A stretch of 64,000 nucleotides of DNA, from positions 2,531,519 through 2,595,518 of the forward strand of contig NZ_JAINUL010000001.1 in assembly GCF_020639365.1 (NCBI RefSeq), in the 5' to 3' direction. How positions within the stretch are numbered: position 1 is the first letter of the stretch; every line of letters starts with the position of its first letter. Positions 54,418 through 63,049 of the stretch are shown here, one piece after another. The notes beneath the pieces were generated by a model that saw only the letters and a program-made list of their open reading frames with translations, did no database searches and was not told where the DNA came from. The stretch comes from Streptomyces flavotricini (lineage in GTDB: Bacteria > Actinomycetota > Actinomycetes > Streptomycetales > Streptomycetaceae). The position numbers were made by a program, and so were the translations under genes.

Positions 54418-55974
54418 TCAGACCGCCGCCGGCGTGTGGTTTCCCTTGAGGCGTTCCAGGTCCGAGGGGCGGACCTGGATCACGAACAGGGCGATGAGCG
54501 CGGCGACCAGGGCGAAGCAGGCCGCGACGATGAACGCGGCGCTCGCGCCGGAGGTGAGCACCTGGTCGCCCCACGGGTCCGGGAGCTGTCCGGTGCGCAG
54601 GAAGAGGGCCTTCTGGGCCGGGTTGGCCTGGCTCAGGAAGACCGGGACCTGATCGTGGGCCTCGTTGCGGCTGGCCGTTCCGAAGACCGTGACCAGGATC
54701 GACAGTCCGAGCGATCCGCCCACCTGCTGCGTGGTGTTGAGCAGTCCGGACGCCGCGCCCGACTCCCGGTCGGCGACGTTGGACAGGGCCATCAGGGTCA
54801 GCGAGACGAACTGCATGCCCATGCCGAGGCTGAACACGAGCACCGGGCCCAGGATGCTGCCGAGGTACGTCGAGTGGACGTCGGTCTGCGTCAGCCAGGC
54901 GAGGCCGGCCGCGGAACACAGGGCGCCCGCCACCATGAAGGGTTTGGGCCCGACTCTGGGCAGCAGCTGGGACGTGATGCCCGCGCCGACGGCGATGACC
55001 GCGCTCACCGGCAGGAACGCGAGGCCGGCCTGGATCGGGCTGAAGCCCAGCACGTTCTGCACGAACAGGGTCAGGAAGAAGAACATGCCGAACATCGCGC
55101 AGGCGAGGAAGAGCATGATGCCGTACGAGCCGGCCCGGTTGCGGTCGGCGAACATGTGCAGCGGGGTGATCGGCTGCGGCGAGCGCCGCTCGTTGAGGAA
55201 GAACAGCAGGAGCAGGACCACGGCCGCCCCGAACGATCCGAGGGTGACGGGGTCGGTCCAGCCCTCCTGGGAGGCGCGGATGAAGCCGTAGACGAGGGCG
55301 ACCATGCCCAGGGTGGACAGCAGCGCGCCGGCGAGGTCGAAGTGTCCGGGGTGGCGTTCGGACTCGCGGATGACCCGCGCGGCCATCACCGCGATGGCCA
55401 CGGCGATCGGGACGTTGACGAAGAGCACCCAGCGCCAGTCCAGCCATTCGACGAGAACGCCGCCGGCCAGCAGTCCGATCGCGCCGCCGCCCGCCGATAC
55501 GGCGGCGAACACGCCGAACGCCCGGTTGCGTGCCGGGCCTTCCCGGAACGTGGTGGTGATCAGGGCCAGGGCCGTCGGGGAGGCGATGGCGGCGCCGACG
55601 CCCTGCAGCGCCCGGGCGGCCATCAGCTGGCCTTCGTTCTGTGCGAGGCCGCCGAGCAGCGAGGCCAGCCCGAAGAGCAGGATGCCGAAGATGAACACGC
55701 GTTTGCGGCCGAGGATGTCGCCGGTGCGCCCGCCGAGGAGGAGGAGTCCGCCGAAGGTGAGGGTGTAGGCGTTGACGACCCAGGACAGGCTTTCGGTGGA
55801 GAAGCCGAGGGCGGTCTGGATGTGCGGAAGCGCGATGTTCACGATGGTGATGTCGAGAACGACCATGAGCTGGCAGGACGCGATGACGAACAGGGCGAGG
55901 CCGTTGCCGCTTCCTCGGACCCTGCCGTGTTCGCCGTCTGTCCCGCCACCGGTCGGCGTTGCGTTCTCGTCCAC
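54418..55974 (-). CDS. DHA2-family MFS drug/metabolite exporter
   Basis: 518-residue transporter with about 14 membrane helices. Family motifs include LDITIVNIALPHIQTALGFS (motif D1) and GGRTGDILGRKRVFIFG (motif A), with the conserved ALQGVGAAIASPTALALI. It probably exports toxic or secondary-metabolite compounds by proton antiport. The GTG at 55974 was chosen; the ATG at 56031 would give a longer N-terminus overlapping the divergent promoter region. It faces the S9 peptidase gene head to head and is convergent with the P450 gene. Confidence 0.82.
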   Translation of the reverse strand: MDENATPTGGGTDGEHGRVRGSGNGLALFVIASCQLMVVLDITIVNIALPHIQTALGFSTESLSWVVNAYTLTFGGLLLLGGRTGDILGRKRVFIFGILLFGLASLLGGLAQNEGQLMAARALQGVGAAIASPTALALITTTFREGPARNRAFGVFAAVSAGGGAIGLLAGGVLVEWLDWRWVLFVNVPIAVAIAVMAARVIRESERHPGHFDLAGALLSTLGMVALVYGFIRASQEGWTDPVTLGSFGAAVVLLLLFFLNERRSPQPITPLHMFADRNRAGSYGIMLFLACAMFGMFFFLTLFVQNVLGFSPIQAGLAFLPVSAVIAVGAGITSQLLPRVGPKPFMVAGALCSAAGLAWLTQTDVHSTYLGSILGPVLVFSLGMGMQFVSLTLMALSNVADRESGAASGLLNTTQQVGGSLGLSILVTVFGTASRNEAHDQVPVFLSQANPAQKALFLRTGQLPDPWGDQVLTSGASAAFIVAACFALVAALIALFVIQVRPSDLERLKGNHTPAAV

Positions 55975-56071
55975 CTTTTCGACGCTAAACCCGGTGCGGG
56001 GGGTACACCACTCGAATGGCCTAGGCTGCATGACATGTACAGTGTGCCATTTCACATGACACACTACGATC

Positions 56072-58144
56072 ATGGATGACTTCCTCAGGCTCTCCGCGAG
56101 CACCGGCCGCTTCACGTACGGCGCCCCGCGCGCGTTCTCCTTCGGGGACGACGGCAGGCTGCTCTGGTTCCTCCGCTCCACCGGCCCCACCGACGCCTTC
56201 GACAGCCTCTGGGTCCTGGACACCGCCACCGGCACCGAGACCCGGCTCGCCGACCCCCGCGAGCTGTCCCCCGAGCCGGGCACCCTGCCGGTCGCCGAGC
56301 GCCGGCTGCGGGAGCGGACCCGGCTCGTGGCCGCCGGGATCGGCTCGTACGCGCTCTCCGGCGACGGCCTCAGCGCCGTGTTCCCGCTCTACGGGCGGCT
56401 GTACCGGGTGAGCTGCGAGGGGCTCGCCGAGGGGAAGGCGCAGCCGGCCGAGGAGATCCCGGCCGCCGGGCCCGCCCTCGACCCGCGCCCCAACGCCGAC
56501 GGCTCCCGCACCGCGTACGTCACCGGCGACGCCCTCCACACCCACCCCGGCGGCCGGATCAGCCCCGCCGACGGGGCCCGCTGGGGCCTCGCGGAGTTCG
56601 CCGCCGCCGAGGAGCTGGGCCGGGACCGGGGCCACTGGTGGTCCCCCGACGGGGAGACCCTGCTGGCCGCCCGCGTGGACGAAACCGCCCTCCAGCGGCG
56701 CCATTTCGCCGATCCCGCGCACCCCGAGCTCCCGGCCGAGGACTTCGCGTACCCCGAGGCGGGCGGTCCCAACGCCGAGGTCCAGCTGTGGGTCCTCGGC
56801 CCGGAGGGCCCCCGGGTACGGCTCGACTGGGACGCGGCGGCGTACCCGTACGTCTCCGACGCCGACTGGGAGTCGCGGACGGAGATCCTGCTGACCGTCC
56901 AGGACCGGCTCCAGCAGAACGTGCTGCTGCTCACCGCCGACCCGGCCACCGGCCGCACCCGGGAGCTGTCGCGCACCGAGCACCCCCACTGGGTCGACCC
57001 TCTGCTGCCCGGCACCCCGGCCCGGCTCCCCGACGGGCGGATGCTCACCGCCGCCGACACCCCCGGCGGCGCCGCCCGCGCCCTCGCCGTGGACGGGGAA
57101 CTGCTGACCGGAAGCGGGATCCAGGTCCGCCGGGTGGCCGGCATCCACCAGGGCCGGCTGCTGATCGAGGCCGGGCAGCGCGACCCCGCCGAGCAGCAGG
57201 TGCTGCTCCTCGACCCCGCCACCGGTGAGCTGACTGCGCTCGCCGACGGACCCGGGGTGCACGGCGTCCAGGCCTCGGCCGGGGCCCTGCTGCTGACCAG
57301 CGCCGACGCCGACGGGATCCGGCGGACCGTGCACACCGCCGACGGGCGCCGGTCCACACCCGGCGACCTGTCCGCGCCGCTGCCCCACCGGGTGGTCCCG
57401 GTACTGGAGCGGGTCACCGAACACGGCGTCCCCACGGCGCTCGTGCTCCCCCGCGGCCACGTCCCCGGCCGGCGGCTGCCCGTGCTGATGGACAGCTACG
57501 GCGGCCCCGGCTACCAGGACGTCTGCGCCGAGCCGCGCCGCTGGCAGCAGCGCCAGTGGTGGGCCGACCGGGGCTTCGCGGTCGTGACCGTCGACAACCG
57601 CGGAACCCCGTACGTGTCCCCCTCCTTCACGCACGCCATGTACCGCGGGTTCTCCGAGGTCACGCTGGACGACCAGGTCGCGGCCCTGCACGCGCTCGCC
57701 GACCGCCACCCCGACCTGGACCTCGGCCGGGTCGGGGTGCGTGGCTGGTCGTACGGCGGGTACCTCTCCGCGATGGCGGTGCTGCGCCGTCCGGACGTCT
57801 TCCACGCGGCGGCCGCCGGAGCGGCGCCGACCGACTTCCGCCAGTACGACACGGCGTACACGGAGCGGTACCTCGGCCTCCCCCAGGACCACCCGGACGT
57901 CTACGAACGGGACTCGCTGCTCCCCGACGCCCCGAACCTGGCCCGGCCGCTGCTGCTGATCACGGGCCTGGCCGACGACAACGTCCACCCCTCGCACACC
58001 CTGCGGCTCTCGCGGGCGCTGACCGACGCGGGCCGTCCCCACCAGCTCCTGGCCCTCCCCGGGGTCACGCACATGACCCCGAACGGGACCCGCGAGAAGA
58101 TCACCGCGCTGGAGCTTGAGTTCTTCCGCCGCGAACTGGCCTGA
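56072..58144 (+). CDS. S9 family peptidase (prolyl oligopeptidase / DPP-IV-like)
   Basis: 690-residue serine peptidase. The first 400 residues form a DPP-IV-type beta-propeller. The C-terminal alpha/beta-hydrolase domain has the nucleophile RGWSYGGYLSAM (Ser about residue 559), the Asp in GLADDNVHPSHTL and the His in GVTHMTPNG. No signal peptide is present, so it is cytoplasmic. The family cleaves peptides after Pro or other small residues. An ATG 4 bp downstream is out of frame. The gene is divergent from the MFS exporter. Confidence 0.9.
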   Translation: MDDFLRLSASTGRFTYGAPRAFSFGDDGRLLWFLRSTGPTDAFDSLWVLDTATGTETRLADPRELSPEPGTLPVAERRLRERTRLVAAGIGSYALSGDGLSAVFPLYGRLYRVSCEGLAEGKAQPAEEIPAAGPALDPRPNADGSRTAYVTGDALHTHPGGRISPADGARWGLAEFAAAEELGRDRGHWWSPDGETLLAARVDETALQRRHFADPAHPELPAEDFAYPEAGGPNAEVQLWVLGPEGPRVRLDWDAAAYPYVSDADWESRTEILLTVQDRLQQNVLLLTADPATGRTRELSRTEHPHWVDPLLPGTPARLPDGRMLTAADTPGGAARALAVDGELLTGSGIQVRRVAGIHQGRLLIEAGQRDPAEQQVLLLDPATGELTALADGPGVHGVQASAGALLLTSADADGIRRTVHTADGRRSTPGDLSAPLPHRVVPVLERVTEHGVPTALVLPRGHVPGRRLPVLMDSYGGPGYQDVCAEPRRWQQRQWWADRGFAVVTVDNRGTPYVSPSFTHAMYRGFSEVTLDDQVAALHALADRHPDLDLGRVGVRGWSYGGYLSAMAVLRRPDVFHAAAAGAAPTDFRQYDTAYTERYLGLPQDHPDVYERDSLLPDAPNLARPLLLITGLADDNVHPSHTLRLSRALTDAGRPHQLLALPGVTHMTPNGTREKITALELEFFRRELA

Positions 58145-58185
58145 GGGGCGCGCCCGGACACGGGACCTGACGGGCCCCGGGGGCC

Positions 58186-58845
58186 CTAAGCCGTGGGCGA
58201 TCCCGCCGCGAAGGCGAGGATCGCGGGCGCCGCCTCGTGCAGGCTCGCGAAGTGGCGGTGCGCCCCGTCCACCGGGGCCGGTGTGTTGACCGCCCACACC
58301 GTCATGCCGGCCCGCAGCCCGGACTCGACCCCGGTCGGCGCGTCCTCGACGACCAGGCAGTCCTGCGGCCTCGCACCGAGGCGCTCCGCCGCCAGCAGGT
58401 ACGGGACCGGCGACGGCTTGCCCTCGGCCACGGCCCCGGCGTCCACGAGCACGCCCGGAACCGGCAGTCCGGTCCGGGCGAACCGCCCGCGCACCCGGTG
58501 CTCGTAGTTCGAGGTCACCAGGGCCCAGCTTCCGGCGGGCAGGCCGGTCAGCAGCTCGGGGGCACCGGGGAAGGCGGCGTAGACACCGGAGCGGACGTCC
58601 TCGTCCTCCAGTTCGTGCAGCGCGGCCAGGCACGCCTGCGGGTCCCGCCCGGGCGCCACCTCCGCGAAGGTCTCCAGGGGGCGGGTCCGCAGTGCCACGC
58701 GGTGCACCTCGTCGGGGTCGAGTCCGTGGCGCTGCGCCCACGCCGCCCAGACCCGGCGCTGGTTCGCCACCGCATCGATCAATGTGCCGTCGACGTCGAA
58801 GAGGACGAATTTCACGGGGCCCGGCCGGGTGGTTTCGCTGATCAC
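58186..58845 (-). CDS. HAD-superfamily phosphatase
   Basis: 219-residue beta-phosphoglucomutase/phosphatase-like protein. Motif I is FVLFDVDGTLIDA (nucleophile Asp), motif II is VTSNYE, and motif III/IV is KPSPVPYLLAA ... CLVVEDAPTGVESGLRAGM. The cap domain lies between residues 25 and 90. Likely substrates are small sugar phosphates, in the style of GPP/DOG phosphatases. The GTG at 58845 sits inside a perfect 15-bp palindrome. The gene is convergent with the S9 peptidase gene. Confidence 0.85.
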   Translation of the reverse strand: MISETTRPGPVKFVLFDVDGTLIDAVANQRRVWAAWAQRHGLDPDEVHRVALRTRPLETFAEVAPGRDPQACLAALHELEDEDVRSGVYAAFPGAPELLTGLPAGSWALVTSNYEHRVRGRFARTGLPVPGVLVDAGAVAEGKPSPVPYLLAAERLGARPQDCLVVEDAPTGVESGLRAGMTVWAVNTPAPVDGAHRHFASLHEAAPAILAFAAGSPTA

Positions 58846-58854
58846 GTCGTGATC
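58840..58854. promoter_or_regulatory. Palindrome across the HAD start codon
   Basis: GATCACGTCGTGATC has perfect 7-bp arms around a central T and includes the GTG start codon. It might be an operator. It may also be chance. Confidence 0.35.
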
Positions 58855-58885
58855 ATGCCATCGGCGCGGCGCCGCGCGGACAGCG

Positions 58886-58924
58886 GGAGGACCCCGGGCC
58901 GATCGTGTCGGCCCGGGGTCCTCC
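58886..58924 (-). terminator. Terminator of the oligopeptide ABC operon
   Basis: A perfect 17-bp stem (GGAGGACCCCGGGCCGA with TCGGCCCGGGGTCCTCC) has a 5-nt loop. It lies 20 bp past the last ATPase gene and before the HAD gene. Confidence 0.85.
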
Positions 58925-58943
58925 TTCTTCCCCTGGATCCCCG

Positions 58944-59981
58944 TCAGTCACCGGGGAAGTGGCAGGCCACCTCGCGGGAGGCGGCGATCCGCAGCAGCGG
59001 GCGGTCCGTGCGGCAGACGTCCTGCGCCTTCGGGCAGCGCGGGTGGAAGGTGCAGCCCGGGGGCGGGGCGGCCGGGCTCGGCGGGTCGCCGAGCAGCACG
59101 ATCCGCTCGCGCCGCCGCTCCGCCGCCGGGTCCGGCAGCGGTACGGCGGACAACAGCGCCCGGGTGTAAGGGTGCTGGGGGCTCTCGTACAGGGCGCGCT
59201 TCTCGCCGATCTCGACGATCCGGCCGAGGTACATGACGGCGACCCGGTCGCTGACCCGTTTGACCACGGACAGGTCGTGCGCGATGAACACGTACGCCAG
59301 GTCCAGTTCGCGGCGCAGCCGCTCCATCAGGTTGACGATCTGTGCCTGTACGGAGACGTCGAGGGCGGAGACCGGCTCGTCGGCGACGATCAGCCGGGGG
59401 CTGGTGGCCAGCGAGCGGGCGATCCCGATGCGCTGGGCCTGGCCGCCGGAGAACTCGTGCGGGTAGCGGTCGATGTGCTCCGGGATCAGCCCGACCAGGT
59501 CCATCAGCTCGGCCGCCCGGCGGCGCGCGTCGGAGGCGGACCAGCCCTGCACGAGCAGCGGGTCGGAGATGATCCGGGCCACCGTCTGGCGGGGGTTGAG
59601 GGAGGAGTGCGGGTCCTGGAAGACCATCTGGAGGTGGCGCCGGTGCGGACGGAGACCGCGCTGCGACAGCCTCGTGATGTCGCGTCCGTCGAAGGTGATG
59701 CTTCCGGACGTGGGCTCCAGCAGCCGCACCAGCATCCGGCCGGTGGTGGACTTCCCGCAGCCCGACTCCCCGACCAGGCCGAGGGTTTCGCCGGCCGCGA
59801 GGTCGAAGGAGACCCCGTCGACGGCGCGCACGGGCGCCCCCCGGCGCCCGGACGCGGAGCGTCTGCCGGGGAAGGTCATGGTCAGGTCGCGTACGGAGAG
59901 CAGCGGCCCGGAGGGGGCCGGGGCCGTCCCGGCCCCCTCCGCCCGGGCGGCGGTGTCCGGGCGGCGGGCCTCTACGGTCAT
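58944..59981 (-). CDS. Oligopeptide ABC transporter ATP-binding protein, OppF/DppF type
   Basis: 345-residue ATPase with Walker A GESGCGKSTTGRMLVRLLEP, signature EFSGGQAQRIGIARS, Walker B LIVADEPVSALD, switch His in FIAHDLSV, and the C-terminal oligopeptide-ATPase domain with Cys residues (GCTFHPRCPKAQDVC). An extra 40-residue N-terminus precedes the fold. Its ATG overlaps the upstream ATPase stop (ATGA). It is the last gene of the operon. Confidence 0.9.
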   Translation of the reverse strand: MTVEARRPDTAARAEGAGTAPAPSGPLLSVRDLTMTFPGRRSASGRRGAPVRAVDGVSFDLAAGETLGLVGESGCGKSTTGRMLVRLLEPTSGSITFDGRDITRLSQRGLRPHRRHLQMVFQDPHSSLNPRQTVARIISDPLLVQGWSASDARRRAAELMDLVGLIPEHIDRYPHEFSGGQAQRIGIARSLATSPRLIVADEPVSALDVSVQAQIVNLMERLRRELDLAYVFIAHDLSVVKRVSDRVAVMYLGRIVEIGEKRALYESPQHPYTRALLSAVPLPDPAAERRRERIVLLGDPPSPAAPPPGCTFHPRCPKAQDVCRTDRPLLRIAASREVACHFPGD

Positions 59982-61027
59982 CGGGTCGCCTCCGGAGCGG
60001 TCGCCGTGGACGGTGCGGTCGGTGCGGACGCCGGGGCACCGGCCCCCGCGAAATGGCACGCGGCGGCGCGCGGGCCGGCTCCGCGGGGCCGCAGTTCGGG
60101 GCGTTCGGTGGCGCAGCGGCCGCGCTGGTCCGGGGTGCCCGCGGCGGCGAGGCCGCACCGCGGGGCGAACGCGCATCCCGGGCCGGGCGTGAGCAGGGAG
60201 GGCGGGGAGCCGGGGATCGCGCGCAGCGGCTCGTCGTCGGCGTCGTCGAGCCGGGGCAACGAGTCGAGCAGCCCCCGGGTGTAAGGATGCGCCGGGTCGG
60301 CGAACAGCTCGTCGACACAGGCCTGTTCTGCGGCCCGGCCGCCGTACATGACCAGCACCTCGTGGGCGACGCGGGCGACGACCCCCAGGTCGTGGGTGAT
60401 CATCACCACGCCGAGGCCGCGCTCCTGCTGGAGGCGCGCGATGAGCTCCAGGATCTGCGCCTGCACCGTCACGTCCAGGGCCGTGGTGGGCTCGTCGGCG
60501 ATCAGCAGGTCGGGTTCGCAGGCCAGGGCCATGGCGATCATCGCGCGCTGGCGCATGCCGCCGGAGAACTGGTGCGGGTACTCCCCCGCCCGCCGGGCCG
60601 GTTCGGGGATGCCGACCTCGCCGAGCATGTCGACGGCCCGCTTGCGCGCCGCGGCCCGGCCGGCCTTGAAGTGCACGCGGAAGTGCTCGGCGATCTGCTC
60701 GCCGACCGTGTAGTAGGGGTGCAGGCTGGACAGCGGGTCCTGGAAGATCATGGCCATCTTCCGGCCGCGCAGCCGGGACAGCTCCTTCTCGGACAGGCCC
60801 GTGAGCTCCTGCCCGGCGAGCGCGATGGAACCGCCGACCTCGGCGCCCCGGTGCAGGCCCATGACGGCGAGCGAGGTGACGGACTTGCCGGATCCGGATT
60901 CGCCGACGATGCCGAGGGTGCGCCCGGTCTCGACGGTGAAGGCGAGCGAGTCGACGGCCCGTACGGGGCCGCGCGGGGTGGCGAAGGTGACGCGCAGGTC
61001 GCGCACCTCCAGCAAGGGGGCTCCCAT
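59978..61027 (-). CDS. Oligopeptide ABC transporter ATP-binding protein, OppD/DppD type
   Basis: 349-residue ATPase with Walker [18 protein letters not shown], signature [17 protein letters not shown], Walker [13 protein letters not shown] and switch His MITHDLGV, then the C-terminal [22 protein letters not shown]ys motif. It forms a heterodimer with the OppF-type subunit. Start and stop overlap both neighbours, which shows tight coupling. The last 40 residues are Ala/Pro-rich and not conserved. Confidence 0.92.
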   Translation of the reverse strand: MGAPLLEVRDLRVTFATPRGPVRAVDSLAFTVETGRTLGIVGESGSGKSVTSLAVMGLHRGAEVGGSIALAGQELTGLSEKELSRLRGRKMAMIFQDPLSSLHPYYTVGEQIAEHFRVHFKAGRAAARKRAVDMLGEVGIPEPARRAGEYPHQFSGGMRQRAMIAMALACEPDLLIADEPTTALDVTVQAQILELIARLQQERGLGVVMITHDLGVVARVAHEVLVMYGGRAAEQACVDELFADPAHPYTRGLLDSLPRLDDADDEPLRAIPGSPPSLLTPGPGCAFAPRCGLAAAGTPDQRGRCATERPELRPRGAGPRAAACHFAGAGAPASAPTAPSTATAPEATR

Positions 61028-62013
61028 CAGTACCTCACCCTCGGGTCGATGACGGCGTACAGGAGGTCGACGACGAGGTTGGCGACGACGATGAAGAAGG
61101 CGGCGAGCAGGGTGACCCCGAGGACCACCGGCTGGTCCGAGCTGACCAGGGCCCCGTAGAACAGCCGCCCGATGCCCGGGAGTCCGAAGATGGACTCGGT
61201 GATGACGGCGCCGGCGAGCAGTCCGCCGAGGTCCATGCCGAAGATGGTGAGGATCGGGGTCATCCCGGAGCGCAGCCCGTGCTTGACGACGACCGTGCGC
61301 TCGGGCATGCCCTTGGCGCGGGCGGTACGGATGTACGGCTCGGCCATCGCCTCGATCATCGAGCCGCGGCTCTGGCGGGCGTACATGGCCGCGTACAGCA
61401 GGGCGAGCGCGGTCCAGGGCAGCAGCAGGTTGGCCGCCCAGGCGAGCGGGTTGTCGGTGAAGGCCTGGTAGGTGGGGTAGGGCAGCAGCCCGGCGACCCG
61501 GATGACCCCGTAGATGAGCATCACGGAGGTGAAGTAGACGGGCAGTGAGGCGGCGGCGACCGCGCCGACCATCAGGGCCTTGTCGGTGGCGGTGTCCTTG
61601 CGCAGGGCGGCGGTGACCCCGGCGCCGAGGCCGAGGAGCAGCCACAGCGCGGCGGCGCCGACGGCGAGGGAGGCGGAGACCGGGAGGCGGTCCATCAGCA
61701 GGTCCCACACGGGCAGGGAGTTCTCGTACGAGTAACCCAGGCAGGGGAAGTCGCACTGGACGGCGTACTGGCCGGTGCCGAGGGTGCGGCCGGTGAAGAT
61801 GCCGGTGAGGAAGTCCGCGAACTGCCGCCAGACCGGCCGGTCGAGGCCCAGGTACGCGCGTACGTCGGCGAGCCGTTCGGCGCTGCAGGTCTTGCCGCAG
61901 GCGGCCGCGGCCGGGTCGGTGGGCAGGACGTAGAAGATGACGAAGGTGACGGCGGCGATGGCGAGCAGGACGCCGGCGAGGGCGAGCAGCCGGCGCGCGA
62001 GGTAGAGGATCAA
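61027..62013 (-). CDS. Oligopeptide ABC transporter permease, OppB type
   Basis: 328-residue permease with six membrane helices. The first helix and loop read YLARRLLALAGVLLAIAAVTFVIFYVLPTDPA. The ATPase-docking loop is PYIRTARAKGMPERTVVVKHGLRSGMTPIL. A Cys-containing extracellular loop (CGKTCSAERL and CDFPCLGYSYEN) is longer than usual. It overlaps both neighbours by one to four bases. Confidence 0.9.
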   Translation of the reverse strand: MILYLARRLLALAGVLLAIAAVTFVIFYVLPTDPAAAACGKTCSAERLADVRAYLGLDRPVWRQFADFLTGIFTGRTLGTGQYAVQCDFPCLGYSYENSLPVWDLLMDRLPVSASLAVGAAALWLLLGLGAGVTAALRKDTATDKALMVGAVAAASLPVYFTSVMLIYGVIRVAGLLPYPTYQAFTDNPLAWAANLLLPWTALALLYAAMYARQSRGSMIEAMAEPYIRTARAKGMPERTVVVKHGLRSGMTPILTIFGMDLGGLLAGAVITESIFGLPGIGRLFYGALVSSDQPVVLGVTLLAAFFIVVANLVVDLLYAVIDPRVRY

Positions 62014-63029
62014 CTGCGGCCGCCCCTCGGGTCGAGGATGTCGCGCAGGGCGTCGCCGAGCAGGGTGAAGGCGAGGACCGCGAGGAAGAGGAAGGTGCTC
62101 GGGATGACGAAGTACATGGGGTCGGTCTCGTAGAAGGCGACGGACTCGGCGATCATCTGGCCCCAGGACGGGGTCGGCGGGCGGACGCCCACGCCGAGGT
62201 AGCTGAGCGCGGCCTCGGTGCTGATCATGCCGGGGATGAGCAGGGTGGTGTAGGCGATGACCGGGCCCGAGACGCCCGGGAGGATGTCGCGGGTCAGGAT
62301 CCGCCAGGAGCCGGCGCCGCCGACGCGGGCGGCGTCCACGTACTCGCGGTGTTTGAGGGAGAGGGTCTGGCCGCGGACGACGCGGGCGACGCCGGGCCAG
62401 CCGAAGACGCCGATGACGGCGGTCATGAGCAGGATCCTGTTGACGTCCTTGGCCACCGACAGCATCGCGATCATGAAGATGAGGGAGGGGAAGGACATGG
62501 TCAGGTCCATGAGGCGGGACAGGACCGTGTCGGTGCGTCCGCCGAAGTAGCCCGCGGCGATCCCGGCGGCGGTGCCCGCGACGACGACGATGGCGGTGGC
62601 GGCGAAGGCGATGAGGAGCGAGACCTGGGCGCCGTGGACGACGCGGGCGAACAGGTCGCGGCCGGTGACGGGTTCGACGCCGAGCCAGTGGTCGGGGCTG
62701 ATCCCGCCGAGGGAGCCGAGGGGCTGGCCGCCGAGGTAGGGGTCGATGGCGCTCTTGTCGAATTCCTCGGGTGACCAGCCGCCGAGCGCGCCCAGCCAGG
62801 GTGCGGTGGCGGCCATCAGGACGAAGAGGAGGACGACGCCGAGGCTGACGCGGACGGCGGGGCGGCGGCGCAGCTCGCGCCGGGCGAGCTGCCAGGGGCT
62901 GCTGCCGGTGGCCGCCGCGGCGCGACCGTCCTCGGCGGCGGGGGCCGGGGGGCGGCCGGGGGCCTGGGCCGGAGCCGGAGCCGGGGTTTTGGCGGCCTCG
63001 CCTCCGGCGCCGGGTGCGGTGGTGGTCAT
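62010..63029 (-). CDS. Oligopeptide ABC transporter permease, OppC type
   Basis: 339-residue permease. An Ala/Pro-rich 45-residue N-terminus precedes the conserved WQLARRELRRRPAVRVSLGVVLLF helix. The docking loop reads YVDAARVGGAGSWRILTRDILPGV. Six membrane helices are expected. In this operon the OppC-type gene precedes the OppB-type gene, the reverse of the classical order. The ATG at 63029 lies 20 bp after the binding-protein stop. Confidence 0.9.
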   Translation of the reverse strand: MTTTAPGAGGEAAKTPAPAPAQAPGRPPAPAAEDGRAAAATGSSPWQLARRELRRRPAVRVSLGVVLLFVLMAATAPWLGALGGWSPEEFDKSAIDPYLGGQPLGSLGGISPDHWLGVEPVTGRDLFARVVHGAQVSLLIAFAATAIVVVAGTAAGIAAGYFGGRTDTVLSRLMDLTMSFPSLIFMIAMLSVAKDVNRILLMTAVIGVFGWPGVARVVRGQTLSLKHREYVDAARVGGAGSWRILTRDILPGVSGPVIAYTTLLIPGMISTEAALSYLGVGVRPPTPSWGQMIAESVAFYETDPMYFVIPSTFLFLAVLAFTLLGDALRDILDPRGGRS

Positions 63030-63049
63030 GGTGTCGGGGTCCGTGTCCC

